Shown here one piece after another: positions 44,073 to 53,399 of a stretch of 64,000 nucleotides of DNA. Location: the NCBI RefSeq assembly GCF_042652345.1, contig NZ_JBHSJJ010000023.1, positions 6,891 to 70,890 on the forward strand. The letters are read 5' to 3'. Origin of the DNA: Negadavirga shengliensis. Its GTDB lineage: Bacteria; Bacteroidota; Bacteroidia; Cytophagales; Cyclobacteriaceae. The position numbers and the translations under genes are program-made. Below the pieces are notes generated by a model. It worked only from the letters and a program-made list of their open reading frames with translations, searched no databases and was not told where the DNA came from. Position 1 is the first letter of the stretch. The number at the start of each line of letters is the position of its first letter.

Positions 44073-44954
44073 ATGAAATACTCAAGAACGAGAAGGGATT
44101 TTGTCAAAAAAAGTGTGTTTTCCGGCTTGATGCTTGGTGCCATCGGGAGTTTGCCTGCTTTAGGTTCCCATGGCCGCCAGGGAATGAAATTGGGCTTGGT
44201 GACCTATCAATGGGGCAAGGACTGGTCATTGCAGGAACTTATTGCCAATTGTGAGAAAGCCGGTTATTTAGGCGTAGAGCTCAGGACAGAGCATGCCCAC
44301 GGTGTGGAAGCACACCTGAATGCCAAACAGAGAAAGGAAGTTAGACAGCGATTTGCAGATAGTCCCGTTACCTGTGTGGGCTATGGCAGTAACTTCGAAT
44401 ACCACAGCCCGGATCCGGCAGTGGTGGTGGAAAACATCAACCAAACTAAAATCTACATCAAACTTTGTCATGATATCGGTGCCACGGGCATCAAGGTAAA
44501 GCCCAATACCTTGCCCGAAGGTGTTTCCAGGGAAAAAACCATCGCGCAGATTGCCAGGTCTTTTAATGAAGTGGGGAAGTATGCACAGGATTTTGGACAG
44601 CTCATCCGGGTGGAAGTACATGGAAGGATTACCCAACAGCTTCCTGTGATGAAGGCGATTTTTGACCAGGTGACCGAGTCTAATGTGAAGATATGCTGGA
44701 ACAGCAACGACACGGACCTGATGGATCCGGGCTTGGTGGCCAATTTCAACATGGTAAAGCAATGGCTGGGCGATACCGCCCATGTCCGGGCTTTCGATGA
44801 AAATGATTATCCCTATCAGCAACTTTTTGAGCTGTTCAAAGAAGCGGGCTATCAAGGGTGGGTTCTTTTGGAAGCACACAGCAACCCGGCTGATAAAATC
44901 GCCGCGATGAAAACCCAAAAAGAGATGTACGAAACCTACGTGAAAAATATATAA
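44073..44954 (+). CDS. Tat-exported TIM-barrel sugar isomerase/epimerase-like protein
   Basis: 293 residues from ATG 44073 (the frame upstream to 43959 overlaps the previous gene and is rejected). Twin-arginine signal TRRDFVKKSVFSGLMLGA. The AP-endonuclease-type TIM barrel shows GVELRTEHAHGVE, ATGIKVKPNTL, IRVEVHGRIT and WVLLEAHSN, with glutamates and histidines placed to bind a metal. In Bacteroidota such exported proteins sit with Gfo/Idh oxidoreductases; one known role of this pairing is 3-keto-glycoside handling. Confidence 0.8.
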   Translation: MKYSRTRRDFVKKSVFSGLMLGAIGSLPALGSHGRQGMKLGLVTYQWGKDWSLQELIANCEKAGYLGVELRTEHAHGVEAHLNAKQRKEVRQRFADSPVTCVGYGSNFEYHSPDPAVVVENINQTKIYIKLCHDIGATGIKVKPNTLPEGVSREKTIAQIARSFNEVGKYAQDFGQLIRVEVHGRITQQLPVMKAIFDQVTESNVKICWNSNDTDLMDPGLVANFNMVKQWLGDTAHVRAFDENDYPYQQLFELFKEAGYQGWVLLEAHSNPADKIAAMKTQKEMYETYVKNI

Positions 44955-44985
44955 TTAACAGTAAACTAATAACAGATAAATAAAA

Positions 44986-46356
44986 ATGACTGAAAGAAGA
45001 GATTTTATTAAGAAGAGCCTTTTGGGCGGTGCCGGTTTGGCAGTGGCGGGGATGTCCACAAGTGCAAAATCTTATGCCCGGATAAAAGGAGCCAATGACC
45101 GCTTGCAGTTGGCGATAATCGGGATCAGGGGACAAGGTACCAACCACATCAATCAATTCTGCAAGCTAAAAGACAGCAGAAATGTGCAGATCAAAACCCT
45201 GTGTGATGTGGATGAGTCCGTATATGCGGAAAAGATCAAAATTGTCCAGGAAAGGACAGGGGATAAACCCGGAACCGCATACGACATGCGTAAGGTTTTT
45301 GAGGACCAGGATATTGACGCGGTTTCCTTTGCCACGCCCAACCACTGGCATGCTCTGGGTACCATATGGGCCTGCCAGGCGGGAAAACATGTGTACGTGG
45401 AAAAACCCGCGAGCCATAATGTCTTTGAAGGCAGAAAAATGATTGAAGCGGCCAGAAAATACGACAAAATCGTTCAGGTAGGTTTCCAAAACAGGTCCAT
45501 CAAGAATGTGATCGAGGCCATGAAGTTTTTGCATGATGGCAATATTGGAGACATCTATATGGCCCGGGGTCTTTGTTATAAGCCGAGAAACTCTTTTGGA
45601 ATTGCCAAAGACAGCACCCCGCCCAGCGAATTGCACTACGACCTTTGGCTCGGCCCTGCTCCCTACAGAGCTTATAACGAAAAGAAGGGACACTATAACT
45701 GGCACTGGCATTGGGACACCGGAAACGGTGATACCGGCAACCAGGGCCCCCACCAATTTGACGTCGCCCGCTGGGGTATGAACAAGAACGAACACCCCGT
45801 GTCCGTATTTTCTACTGGTGGTATTTATGGGGTTTCACCTACAGAATGCTCCCAGGAAACCCCCAACACCCAGACTTCGGTATTTAAATATGAAGATGGT
45901 AAAGTGCTGGAATTTGAAACCAGAGGCAGATTTACCAATGGTGAAGGCAGCTTGAATACCAATATAGGAAATGTGTTTTATGGTACCGATGGCTATTTGG
46001 AATTGAATGGCAGTACCTGGAAAGCTTATCGGCAGGATGAAAAAGAGCCGTTTGCCACTTCTCAAAAAGAAAAACCGCAAGCCTCAGAATCCAATGTGCT
46101 GGCTGCTCCGGGCGGTGCGGAACACTATGCCAATTTTCTGGATGCCATCCGGGACGGTAAAAAAGAAACCCTGACCTGTGACATCAGGGAAGGATATTAT
46201 TCATCAGCACTGCCCTTGCTGGCCAATATTTCTTACAGGCTGGGCAGAGGATTGAAGTTTATGGGTGAATATGAAAAATTTGCCAATGACACAGAAGCAG
46301 ATACCTTGCTTACAAGACCCAGCAGACCACCCTATGTGGTGCCTGACCAGGTTTAA
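44986..46356 (+). CDS. Tat-exported Gfo/Idh/MocA family oxidoreductase
   Basis: 456 residues. Signal TERRDFIKKSLLGGAGLAVA (Tat) lets it fold with its NAD(P) before export. Rossmann part QLAIIGIRGQG, VSFATPNHWHALGTIWACQAG and the family signature GKHVYVEKPASHN; catalytic-side motifs NWHWHWDTGNGDTGNQGPHQ (His and Asp). The last gene of the train that begins at 40011; ends before a terminator. Confidence 0.85.
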   Translation: MTERRDFIKKSLLGGAGLAVAGMSTSAKSYARIKGANDRLQLAIIGIRGQGTNHINQFCKLKDSRNVQIKTLCDVDESVYAEKIKIVQERTGDKPGTAYDMRKVFEDQDIDAVSFATPNHWHALGTIWACQAGKHVYVEKPASHNVFEGRKMIEAARKYDKIVQVGFQNRSIKNVIEAMKFLHDGNIGDIYMARGLCYKPRNSFGIAKDSTPPSELHYDLWLGPAPYRAYNEKKGHYNWHWHWDTGNGDTGNQGPHQFDVARWGMNKNEHPVSVFSTGGIYGVSPTECSQETPNTQTSVFKYEDGKVLEFETRGRFTNGEGSLNTNIGNVFYGTDGYLELNGSTWKAYRQDEKEPFATSQKEKPQASESNVLAAPGGAEHYANFLDAIRDGKKETLTCDIREGYYSSALPLLANISYRLGRGLKFMGEYEKFANDTEADTLLTRPSRPPYVVPDQV

Positions 46357-46377
46357 ATTTTAAGTCAACAATATAGG

Positions 46378-46416
46378 GATCCCCGGTTATGCAGCCGGGG
46401 ATTCTGTTTTTGAAAT
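46378..46416 (+). terminator. Intrinsic terminator after Gfo/Idh gene
   Basis: ATCCCCGG and CCGGGGAT form an 8-base stem around TTATGCAG, followed by a T-rich run. It closes the 40011-46356 train. Confidence 0.75.
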
Positions 46417-46817
46417 TGTCCGCAAAGTATCTAAATTAACGTAAGTTGGGGACGTTTTTGAAAAAACGCCGTCATCGGTAGGCGAGCGGGGTGGTTTGTG
46501 GAGTGGGCCGTGGGAATCCACGAAAGGCCCTTTCCAGCCCGGCAATCCCCTAAAAGGATTAGTAGCGACAGACTTTCCCTTCATCGCGAGGAGCAGTACC
46601 TGGTCGTCGGGTTTACCGTACCGCTGTCTGCGCCGAAGCGATCCCTTGACGGGGGCGTACCAAAAGAGCCTGCTTTCCCGGTTGACCGCGATAAATTCCG
46701 CGCAGTGGCGACAGACGGCTTTTTTGAACGTTCATACGCTAAACTCACGTTTGAATTTACATCCAATTTAATTGCCTTGTCCATACGATATTATAGAGAT
46801 ACCAATCCCTTTACCCG
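46417..46817. other. Gene-free leader before double-domain esterase
   Basis: About 400 bases with short overlapping frames on both strands, none with family features. GGCCGTGGGAATCCACGAAAG and nearby GC-rich runs resemble intergenic repeat material. The promoter of the following gene should lie near its 3' end. Confidence 0.4.
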
Positions 46818-48905
46818 ATGAAAAATTACCTCCTTGCTTCCGTTTTTGTGTTCTTTTTAATTGAAGCTTCCCTGGCACAGGAAGACCTGAAAGTGATCCA
46901 GCCCCATTGGGTTCATTTTGGGGATGGACCCAACGCGCTTTACAAACATTTATCACAGCAGGCTTTTGACCTGCTGGAAGCAAGAGAAAACCGCATCAAA
47001 GAAATTGAATCCAAAGAAGAATGGGGGCAATGGCAAACGGAGATCAAGGAAAAACTTCACAAGGTAGTGGGACCTTTTCCGGAGAAAACCCCTCTGAACG
47101 CTCAGATAACAAAAACTGTCCAAAAAGAAGGCTACAAAATCGAACATATTGTATTTGAGTCCCAGCCAGGTTTTTATGTAAGCTCGTCTCTTTTTATACC
47201 GGATGGACTCAAAGGGAAAGCTCCCGCCATCATTTATTGCAGCGGCCATCATGTCCATGCTTACAGAAATCCTACTTATCAGCATGTTATCCTTAATTTG
47301 GTGGACAAGGGCTTTATCGTTTTTGCATTTGATCCGGTAGGACAGGGGGAACGGCTTGAATATTTTGATCCAAACAGCGGAAATCCCATGGGAGGGCCTA
47401 CCAACCAACATTCCTACCCCGGAGCCCAGGCTTTTTTGGCAGGCAGCTCCCAGGCCAAATACATGATATGGGATGGCATCAGGGCGGTTGACTACCTGTT
47501 TACCCGTCCGGAAGTGGATACAGACAGGATAGGCATCACCGGGAGATCCGGCGGGGGTACCCAATCTGCTTATATAGCGGCCTTCGATGAAAGGATCCTT
47601 GCCTCCGCCCCAGAGAATTACATTACCACTTTTAAAAGGCTGTTGTATACCCATGGCCCACAGGATGCTGAACAGAACTTTTTCCAAGGAATCGCTGCCG
47701 GTCTTGACCAGCCGGATCTATTATTGGTACGGGCACCCAAGCCCAACATGATGATCACCACCACCAGAGACATTTTCAACATTCAGGGGGCAAGAGAGGC
47801 CGCTGAGGAGTTGGAAAAAGCATATAAGACCTTTGAAAGCAAAGAGAATTTCCTTATGGTGGAAGATGATGCCGGGCATGCCTCTACTCCGAAGAACAGG
47901 GAGGCGATGTACGCTTTTTTCCAGAAACACCTTGATCTACCGGGAAGCAGTGCTGATGAAATAATGGACTCTCTCCCGGCTTCTGAATTACAGGTGACCT
48001 CCACCGGCCAGGTTTTGACGGCTTATGAAGGTGTCCGTGTTTTTGACCTCAATCAGCGGGAACTGGAAAAAAACAGGGTTTCCGCCGCCAAGCCCGCCAA
48101 TGTCGCAAAGGCTGCCGCGGAAATATCAGGTTACCGTATTCCGGTTTCTCCTGCCGAAACCATGATGGTAGGCAGGATACAGCGTGAGGGCTATGTGGTG
48201 GAAAAACACCTGATGAAAGGGGAGGGGGATTATTGGATCCCTTACCTTTTGATGAAGCCTGAAATGGAAACCGCAAAAGCGATCATTTACCTGGACCCCA
48301 AAGGAAAAGGAGTGGATGCGGCCGAAGGCGGCGAAATGGAAAGACTGGTGAGAAGCGGGAGCATGGTCCTGGCACCGGACCTGCTGAATACGGGGGAAAT
48401 GGGAGGAGGCAACTTTACCGGCGATTCCAATTTTGAAGGGAATTCTTATAATTTATGGTTTGGTGGGATTTTGATTGGCAGAAGCATTGCGGGACTGCAT
48501 GCCGGAGATGTGAACCGCTTAGCCAAGGTGTTGAGGGATGATGAAGGGGCGGGCCGGATTTTCGGTTATGGAAAACAGCGTATGGCTGCCGTGATGCTGC
48601 ATGCGGCAAGTTTTAATCCCGACATAGAAGGAATAGCTTTGGATGCCCCTGTGTCTTCTTTTCAATCCATAGTAGAAAGTGAAACCTATGATCCTTCGCT
48701 GATTGAATATTCCGTGGCCGGTGCCTTGCCGGTGTACGATCTGCCCGATTTGTTGGATTACCTTTCAAGGGATAGAAAACTGCTGATGCTGAAGCCCGAA
48801 TCAGGTTTTCAGCCCATGAAGGAAAATGATCTTAAGATTCCCGCAACAGTAATTGTGGCTGATTTCGAGGACCGTGAGCAGGCATTGAAGGAATGGCTGC
48901 GGTAA
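46818..48905 (+). CDS. Secreted double-domain acetylxylan-esterase-like hydrolase
   Basis: 695 residues, signal peptide MKNYLLASVFVFFLIEASLAQ. The first hydrolase domain (about 100-390) has APAIIYCSGHHVHAYRNPTY, VFAFDPVGQGE, the elbow ITGRSGGGTQSAYI and a late His in DDAGHASTPK. The second half (about 440-690) follows the same fold (AKAIIYLDPKG, MVLAPDLLNTGE, HAGDVNRLAKVL) but the elbow GYGKQRMAAVML has no serine in a G-x-S-x-G setting, so it looks non-catalytic. Family relatives act on acylated polysaccharides. It shares direction with the sugar cluster but follows a terminator. Confidence 0.8.
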   Translation: MKNYLLASVFVFFLIEASLAQEDLKVIQPHWVHFGDGPNALYKHLSQQAFDLLEARENRIKEIESKEEWGQWQTEIKEKLHKVVGPFPEKTPLNAQITKTVQKEGYKIEHIVFESQPGFYVSSSLFIPDGLKGKAPAIIYCSGHHVHAYRNPTYQHVILNLVDKGFIVFAFDPVGQGERLEYFDPNSGNPMGGPTNQHSYPGAQAFLAGSSQAKYMIWDGIRAVDYLFTRPEVDTDRIGITGRSGGGTQSAYIAAFDERILASAPENYITTFKRLLYTHGPQDAEQNFFQGIAAGLDQPDLLLVRAPKPNMMITTTRDIFNIQGAREAAEELEKAYKTFESKENFLMVEDDAGHASTPKNREAMYAFFQKHLDLPGSSADEIMDSLPASELQVTSTGQVLTAYEGVRVFDLNQRELEKNRVSAAKPANVAKAAAEISGYRIPVSPAETMMVGRIQREGYVVEKHLMKGEGDYWIPYLLMKPEMETAKAIIYLDPKGKGVDAAEGGEMERLVRSGSMVLAPDLLNTGEMGGGNFTGDSNFEGNSYNLWFGGILIGRSIAGLHAGDVNRLAKVLRDDEGAGRIFGYGKQRMAAVMLHAASFNPDIEGIALDAPVSSFQSIVESETYDPSLIEYSVAGALPVYDLPDLLDYLSRDRKLLMLKPESGFQPMKENDLKIPATVIVADFEDREQALKEWLR

Positions 48906-48910
48906 ACTTT

Positions 48911-50137
48911 TTACTCCCGTTGCTGTTCAAAAACAAAAACGCCTTTCTTATTGGCCACGATAATATCAATGAGCCCGTCTCCCGTAATGTCCTGCGTGAT
49001 GACGTGGACGCCGACTCCTGAGTTTCTGTCTATGACATGCTTTTTCCACTGGGGGTTTTTACCGGGTATAAATTCAAACCAGCAAAGGTAAGGCTCGTCA
49101 AATTCTCCCGGATCATTTCCCATATGGGCAAAATAGCGCTTCCCGGTAACCAGATCGGGATGGCCGTCTGAATTGATATCAACGAATTCCAAACCATGGG
49201 TCTGGGTAAAACTGTCATCGATAAGATGCGTGCTCCAGCTCACGTTTCCATTTTGGTCTTTGCGCTGCTCGTGCCACCAGATGCCCAGTTCATGAGCGGA
49301 AGAGGAAATGACGTCCTGAAGACCGCTTCCATTCAAGTCAAAAGCATACATCTGTGCACTGGCCTCACCCAGATCGGCGGGATGAAATTTCCAACCGGGT
49401 TGTTTGGGGTCCTCAGGGGCTTCCCACCAGCCTTCTTTGATGATGATATCTTTTCTTCCGTTTTTATTCATATCCCCCACACCCAATCCATGAGAAAACT
49501 GGGCTGTACCCGGGCTTTTGGGTTCGCTGATGGGATACATTTCCCATGTTAGATCCTGGGGTGAGCCAGGTGCCTTGAACCAGACCATTTGCCCGGTAGA
49601 AGGAATGCTGCCCACGATGTCGGTCCTGCCATCGCCGTCCATATCATAAAACCCTGCTGATTCGTTGCCCAAGGTTTCATGGATGACATGGATTTTCCAG
49701 TGCCCGTCCTGGTTCTGCGGATTTTCAAACCACTGAACCTCTTTCCCCGGAAACCCTATCCTTACAAAATCCATCCAGCCGTTCTGGTTGACGTCCATGG
49801 CGTAGCTCACAAAAGCGTTGCTATAACCCTTGTCGTATTCGAACCGCTGTGGGGGCTCCAGCTCATGCGGCTTCCAGTGCGGAGCTTCAAACCAGTAGGC
49901 CCCTGCTATGACATCTATCAAACCATCGTTGTTGACATCTGCAACCGCTGCGCCTTCCGCGAGAAATTCTTCCGTAAGAACATTTTTTTTGAAGGAGATC
50001 TTATCTGCTGCCACGGCTTTGGGCTGTTGGGCTTGCACAGGGGTAAAAGCCAGGCAACCTGCTATCATGAACAAGCCGGCAGTTTTGGAGGGTAGGGTTG
50101 GTGTTGCACTTTTTTTGTTACCAAATAGGTTGATCAT
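48911..50137 (-). CDS. Secreted VCBS/FG-GAP repeat protein
   Basis: 408 residues, N-terminal signal (hydrophobic stretch with GLFMIAGCLAF, ending VQAQ). At least five FG-GAP/VCBS-type calcium-binding repeats of the form D-x-N-x-DG-x-x-D-I/V: DVNNDGLIDVI, DMDGDGRTDIV, DMNKNGRKDII, DINSDGHPDLV, DITGDGLIDII. They should build a beta-propeller, probably for binding glycans or protein partners outside the cell. Next gene (upstream on this strand) ends 12 bases before its start; both form an operon convergent to the esterase gene. Confidence 0.85.
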   Translation of the reverse strand: MINLFGNKKSATPTLPSKTAGLFMIAGCLAFTPVQAQQPKAVAADKISFKKNVLTEEFLAEGAAVADVNNDGLIDVIAGAYWFEAPHWKPHELEPPQRFEYDKGYSNAFVSYAMDVNQNGWMDFVRIGFPGKEVQWFENPQNQDGHWKIHVIHETLGNESAGFYDMDGDGRTDIVGSIPSTGQMVWFKAPGSPQDLTWEMYPISEPKSPGTAQFSHGLGVGDMNKNGRKDIIIKEGWWEAPEDPKQPGWKFHPADLGEASAQMYAFDLNGSGLQDVISSSAHELGIWWHEQRKDQNGNVSWSTHLIDDSFTQTHGLEFVDINSDGHPDLVTGKRYFAHMGNDPGEFDEPYLCWFEFIPGKNPQWKKHVIDRNSGVGVHVITQDITGDGLIDIIVANKKGVFVFEQQRE

Positions 50138-50149
50138 CGAATTAGGGTT

Positions 50150-53100
50150 TTATCTTACATTAAGCAAATAGGCCATCAACTCATTGAATTGCTCCTGGCC
50201 CAAAGTTGTACTGAAATAATCAGGCATCAGCGTGATTTTGGAGGCGGATTGTTCAGCAATATCCTGTTTGGACACCGTAAATTCCTTTCCAGTTTGGTCT
50301 GCCATTACCAGTACCTGGCCTTCTTCCCTGCGATAAAGACCCGAGCGGGTTTGCCCGTTTTTTAAAGTGATGGTGTAGGTGCGAAAGTTTTCTGTAATGT
50401 TTCGGTTGGGATCCAGGACCTTGGTAGCCAGGGCCTGAAGACCCCAGTTGCCTATCCCATCCAATTGCGGGCCTATCAGACCCCCTTTGTTGTCTATCTG
50501 GTGGCACATGCTGCAATGCTGCTCATAGAGCGTTCTTCCAGAGGAAATGGATGCGCCGTTGCTTTCAAATTGCGCTATCCGCTCAGCGATAAGGGTCTGC
50601 CTTTCCTCACTTACGGGCATCAGGTTGGCGGTCAATGCCTCAAATTCCTCAACCTGTTTATCAGTTGCCCTGGAAAGGAAATTTTCTTCAATACTCCGTG
50701 CCTTCAGCACCCTGGCAGGGGCATAGCCTTGGCGGATGTATTCGAGTATCCTGTCCTTTCCTTCACTTGTTTTTACAAAAATCCCCGCAATCGTCTCCTG
50801 CAGTTCCATAGGGGCAGCTTTCATGCCCTCTCCCAACTTTTCCTTTGCCCCCTTGGAGGGGGAGTTTCCAATCGCCTGGGCTACCTTTTGTCTCAGAGAA
50901 GTGGTGTAATCCGCATTTCCCATAATCCCGGCAAGAAAATCCAGTTGCCCCTTCGGATCAATTTCCATCAGGGCATTGGCCGCTAAAGCCCGGTTGTCTT
51001 CATCCAGGAAGTTGTAAGACACCAGTTTCCTCAAGGGCTCCTTTACCTCGGCCATTCTGAATTTGGCAGCAGCCTCTGAGGCAAACCGCATTGCCGACTT
51101 TTCCTCATCCGTCCAGCCCTTCTCTTTGTGGTCCACCGCGGCCAAAATATCTTTTGTCAATTGCATGTTCCATTCCCTAAGGGAAGAGGGCAGGGCCTCC
51201 CCACGCTGTTCTATGCCTTGATTGAGCGCGAGGGCTCTTAAATGCGGTGCACCTTGCCTGCGGTTTTTGGCAAAATGAATGGCTTCGGCCAATTTTCCTG
51301 AAGGGATGGTGCGGGCAATGGAAGTAAGGTAAGCCAGGGTCTTCTTTTCAGGTTCCTGGTGTTTTTTCAGGTGTTCCAGCAGAAACTCCCCGGCAACCTC
51401 CAAATCCGTATCTGAAAGCACCATGGCGACAAAAGAAGCTTCTTTTTCATTCCATCTTTCCTCGGCTGCCTGACGGGCAATGTTTTCATCTTTGATATGC
51501 TCGCTGAAAGCCAGCATAAGGGCATATTTTAGATGGGTATCCTGTTCAGGGGTGTTGTGATACCATTCAACCAGCTTTTTGAAACTTCCCGCATCGGGGT
51601 GTTTTACCAAAGTTTCTGCGGCTACTCTTTTTACATGGGGATCTTTATCCTCCAGCCCTTTCAAGGCCCAGGCCCGTTTGTTGGCGTCCAGTTTGGGATA
51701 ATTTGCCAAAATACGGTAGGCATGAACCCTTACCAACATATCGGGGTGGTTGAGGGCTTTTTCCAACTCTTGATCCGGCAGGGCTTCCAGCCTGTGAAGC
51801 GCCCACAGTGCCTGTACCAATTGCCTGGAACCGGTTTTCCGGAGTCTGACGATTTTTTCCAAAGAGGGGATGGCTTCTTTGCCATACCGGTCTACCAGCT
51901 CATCTGTGGCGGTCATGCGCATGTGCAGCACCTGGTGGTTTAACCCGTCAATCAATTTGGGCATGCTGGCTTTGGACCAGTCGGTAACTTCCCTTTCATT
52001 GCCTTTATAGGTGATTTTCCAGATCCTGCCGCTTACCCTGTCCCTGCCCGGATGATCCAGCGGGACCTCGTAATGGCCGATAATCCGGTTGTAAAAGTCA
52101 GCAACGTACATGGCCCCGTCCGGTCCTATCTTGATGTCGACAGGCCTGAACCAGGGATCTTTGCTTACCAGAAAATCTTCCTGCCGGGTAGCCCAAGGTG
52201 TGGAGCCGTTAAACTCCATGGTGCTTCTGCTGATGCGGCAAGTGACGACGTCGCCTGAATAGAAACTGTTTCTGTATTCCTCCGGGAATTGGTTGTCCGT
52301 ATAATAGACGAGTCCGGAGAGGGCGGTGGAGTTTAAGCCATAATCCATCATGGTGGGCGCAAAACCCATGTTGGGTTCTTTTTTGCCCCATTGGGTATAA
52401 TTGCCCCCGCCGATCAGTTGATAAATGGGCAGGGTATGGCAGTCGGCGGAATAGTGGTATCCCAATTCATCCAGGTCGGACCCAAAGGGGTTGATGCGGC
52501 CGTCAGAGGTTTTTTCTATCCTGCTGCCGTCCATTTTGAAGCGGAAGGTGTTTCCCGAAACCATTTTTACCGAGTCGCCGTCGGAACCGGCCACCACAGA
52601 GATGTTGCTGAAGCCATGGGAGGCATGCACCCATCCGTCCAGGCCTCTGAATAAGTTGTTGACCATCCCGTGGGTGTCTTTGGTTTCAAACTCGCCCAAC
52701 AGCACTTCCCTGCGGTCGGCCTTGCCATCACCGTCAGTGTCATAGAACCGGTAAATGTTGGGGATGCTGAAGCCGATGGCGCCTTCTTTTACAGGAAGGA
52801 TGCCGATGGGGATATTCAGGTCATCTGCAAAAGGGGTGATTTTGTCCGCCTTGCCGTCGCCATTCGTATCTTCCAGGATACTGATCCGGTCGGTGCCCTC
52901 TCCGGGACCTGCTTTGATGGGGTATTCCGAAGAGTGGCTTACCCAAAGCCGGCCCCGCTCGTCGAAAGCGATGTTGATGGGTTTGGTGATATCCGGCTCG
53001 GACGCGAAAAGCGTTACCTCGAATTCGGGAGGCAGGATAAAATCTGCCATTTCTTCTTCAGGGGTCTGAAAATCCGTGCTGCGGACATGTTCCGCATAAA

Positions 53101-53245
53101 TGGGGTCGGGTTCTTCTTCCACGTAAGTGGAGGGCCTGCTTTCAGGCAGATTTACCTCGGAAGTCACTTGTTTGGGTTGCTGGCATGAATAGGAGAAGGC
53201 AATTAGCAGGCCTATTGTTATTTTGGGGATCAAATCAATCTTCAT
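50150..53245 (-). CDS. PVC-type haem-binding/HEAT-repeat/cytochrome c lipoprotein
   Basis: 1031 residues from ATG 53245, which gives a lipoprotein signal (MKIDLIPKITIGLLIAFSYSC); the frame is open to 53428 but without a signal. Residues 75-440 form a beta-propeller of the membrane-bound dehydrogenase type (DERGRLWVSHSSEYP, DGAMYVADFYNRIIGHYEVP). A helical HEAT-like solenoid follows (about 460-850). The C-terminal cytochrome c has CSMCH about 121 residues from the end and LMPDYFSTTLGQEQFNELMA. It probably oxidises a sugar or alcohol and passes electrons to the haem, and could take electrons in the same pathway as the exported Gfo/Idh enzymes. Confidence 0.85.
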   Translation of the reverse strand: MKIDLIPKITIGLLIAFSYSCQQPKQVTSEVNLPESRPSTYVEEEPDPIYAEHVRSTDFQTPEEEMADFILPPEFEVTLFASEPDITKPINIAFDERGRLWVSHSSEYPIKAGPGEGTDRISILEDTNGDGKADKITPFADDLNIPIGILPVKEGAIGFSIPNIYRFYDTDGDGKADRREVLLGEFETKDTHGMVNNLFRGLDGWVHASHGFSNISVVAGSDGDSVKMVSGNTFRFKMDGSRIEKTSDGRINPFGSDLDELGYHYSADCHTLPIYQLIGGGNYTQWGKKEPNMGFAPTMMDYGLNSTALSGLVYYTDNQFPEEYRNSFYSGDVVTCRISRSTMEFNGSTPWATRQEDFLVSKDPWFRPVDIKIGPDGAMYVADFYNRIIGHYEVPLDHPGRDRVSGRIWKITYKGNEREVTDWSKASMPKLIDGLNHQVLHMRMTATDELVDRYGKEAIPSLEKIVRLRKTGSRQLVQALWALHRLEALPDQELEKALNHPDMLVRVHAYRILANYPKLDANKRAWALKGLEDKDPHVKRVAAETLVKHPDAGSFKKLVEWYHNTPEQDTHLKYALMLAFSEHIKDENIARQAAEERWNEKEASFVAMVLSDTDLEVAGEFLLEHLKKHQEPEKKTLAYLTSIARTIPSGKLAEAIHFAKNRRQGAPHLRALALNQGIEQRGEALPSSLREWNMQLTKDILAAVDHKEKGWTDEEKSAMRFASEAAAKFRMAEVKEPLRKLVSYNFLDEDNRALAANALMEIDPKGQLDFLAGIMGNADYTTSLRQKVAQAIGNSPSKGAKEKLGEGMKAAPMELQETIAGIFVKTSEGKDRILEYIRQGYAPARVLKARSIEENFLSRATDKQVEEFEALTANLMPVSEERQTLIAERIAQFESNGASISSGRTLYEQHCSMCHQIDNKGGLIGPQLDGIGNWGLQALATKVLDPNRNITENFRTYTITLKNGQTRSGLYRREEGQVLVMADQTGKEFTVSKQDIAEQSASKITLMPDYFSTTLGQEQFNELMAYLLNVR

Positions 53246-53399
53246 GGGAATGTATGAAGGTGTTATACATCCGCTAAACATAAGATTTATTCCCCAAACA
53301 AGCAATCCCCACGGCAGGGCTTTTGATAAATGGCGAAAATGTGGCAGGGTTGATGCCATGCTTTTAGCGGCTAACGTGAAACATGGCCAAATGTGCGTT

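Noticed and set aside
46498..46821. 107- and 91-residue overlapping plus-strand frames before the esterase gene
   Set aside because: Both lie in GC-rich repeat-like DNA; neither has domain or signal features.
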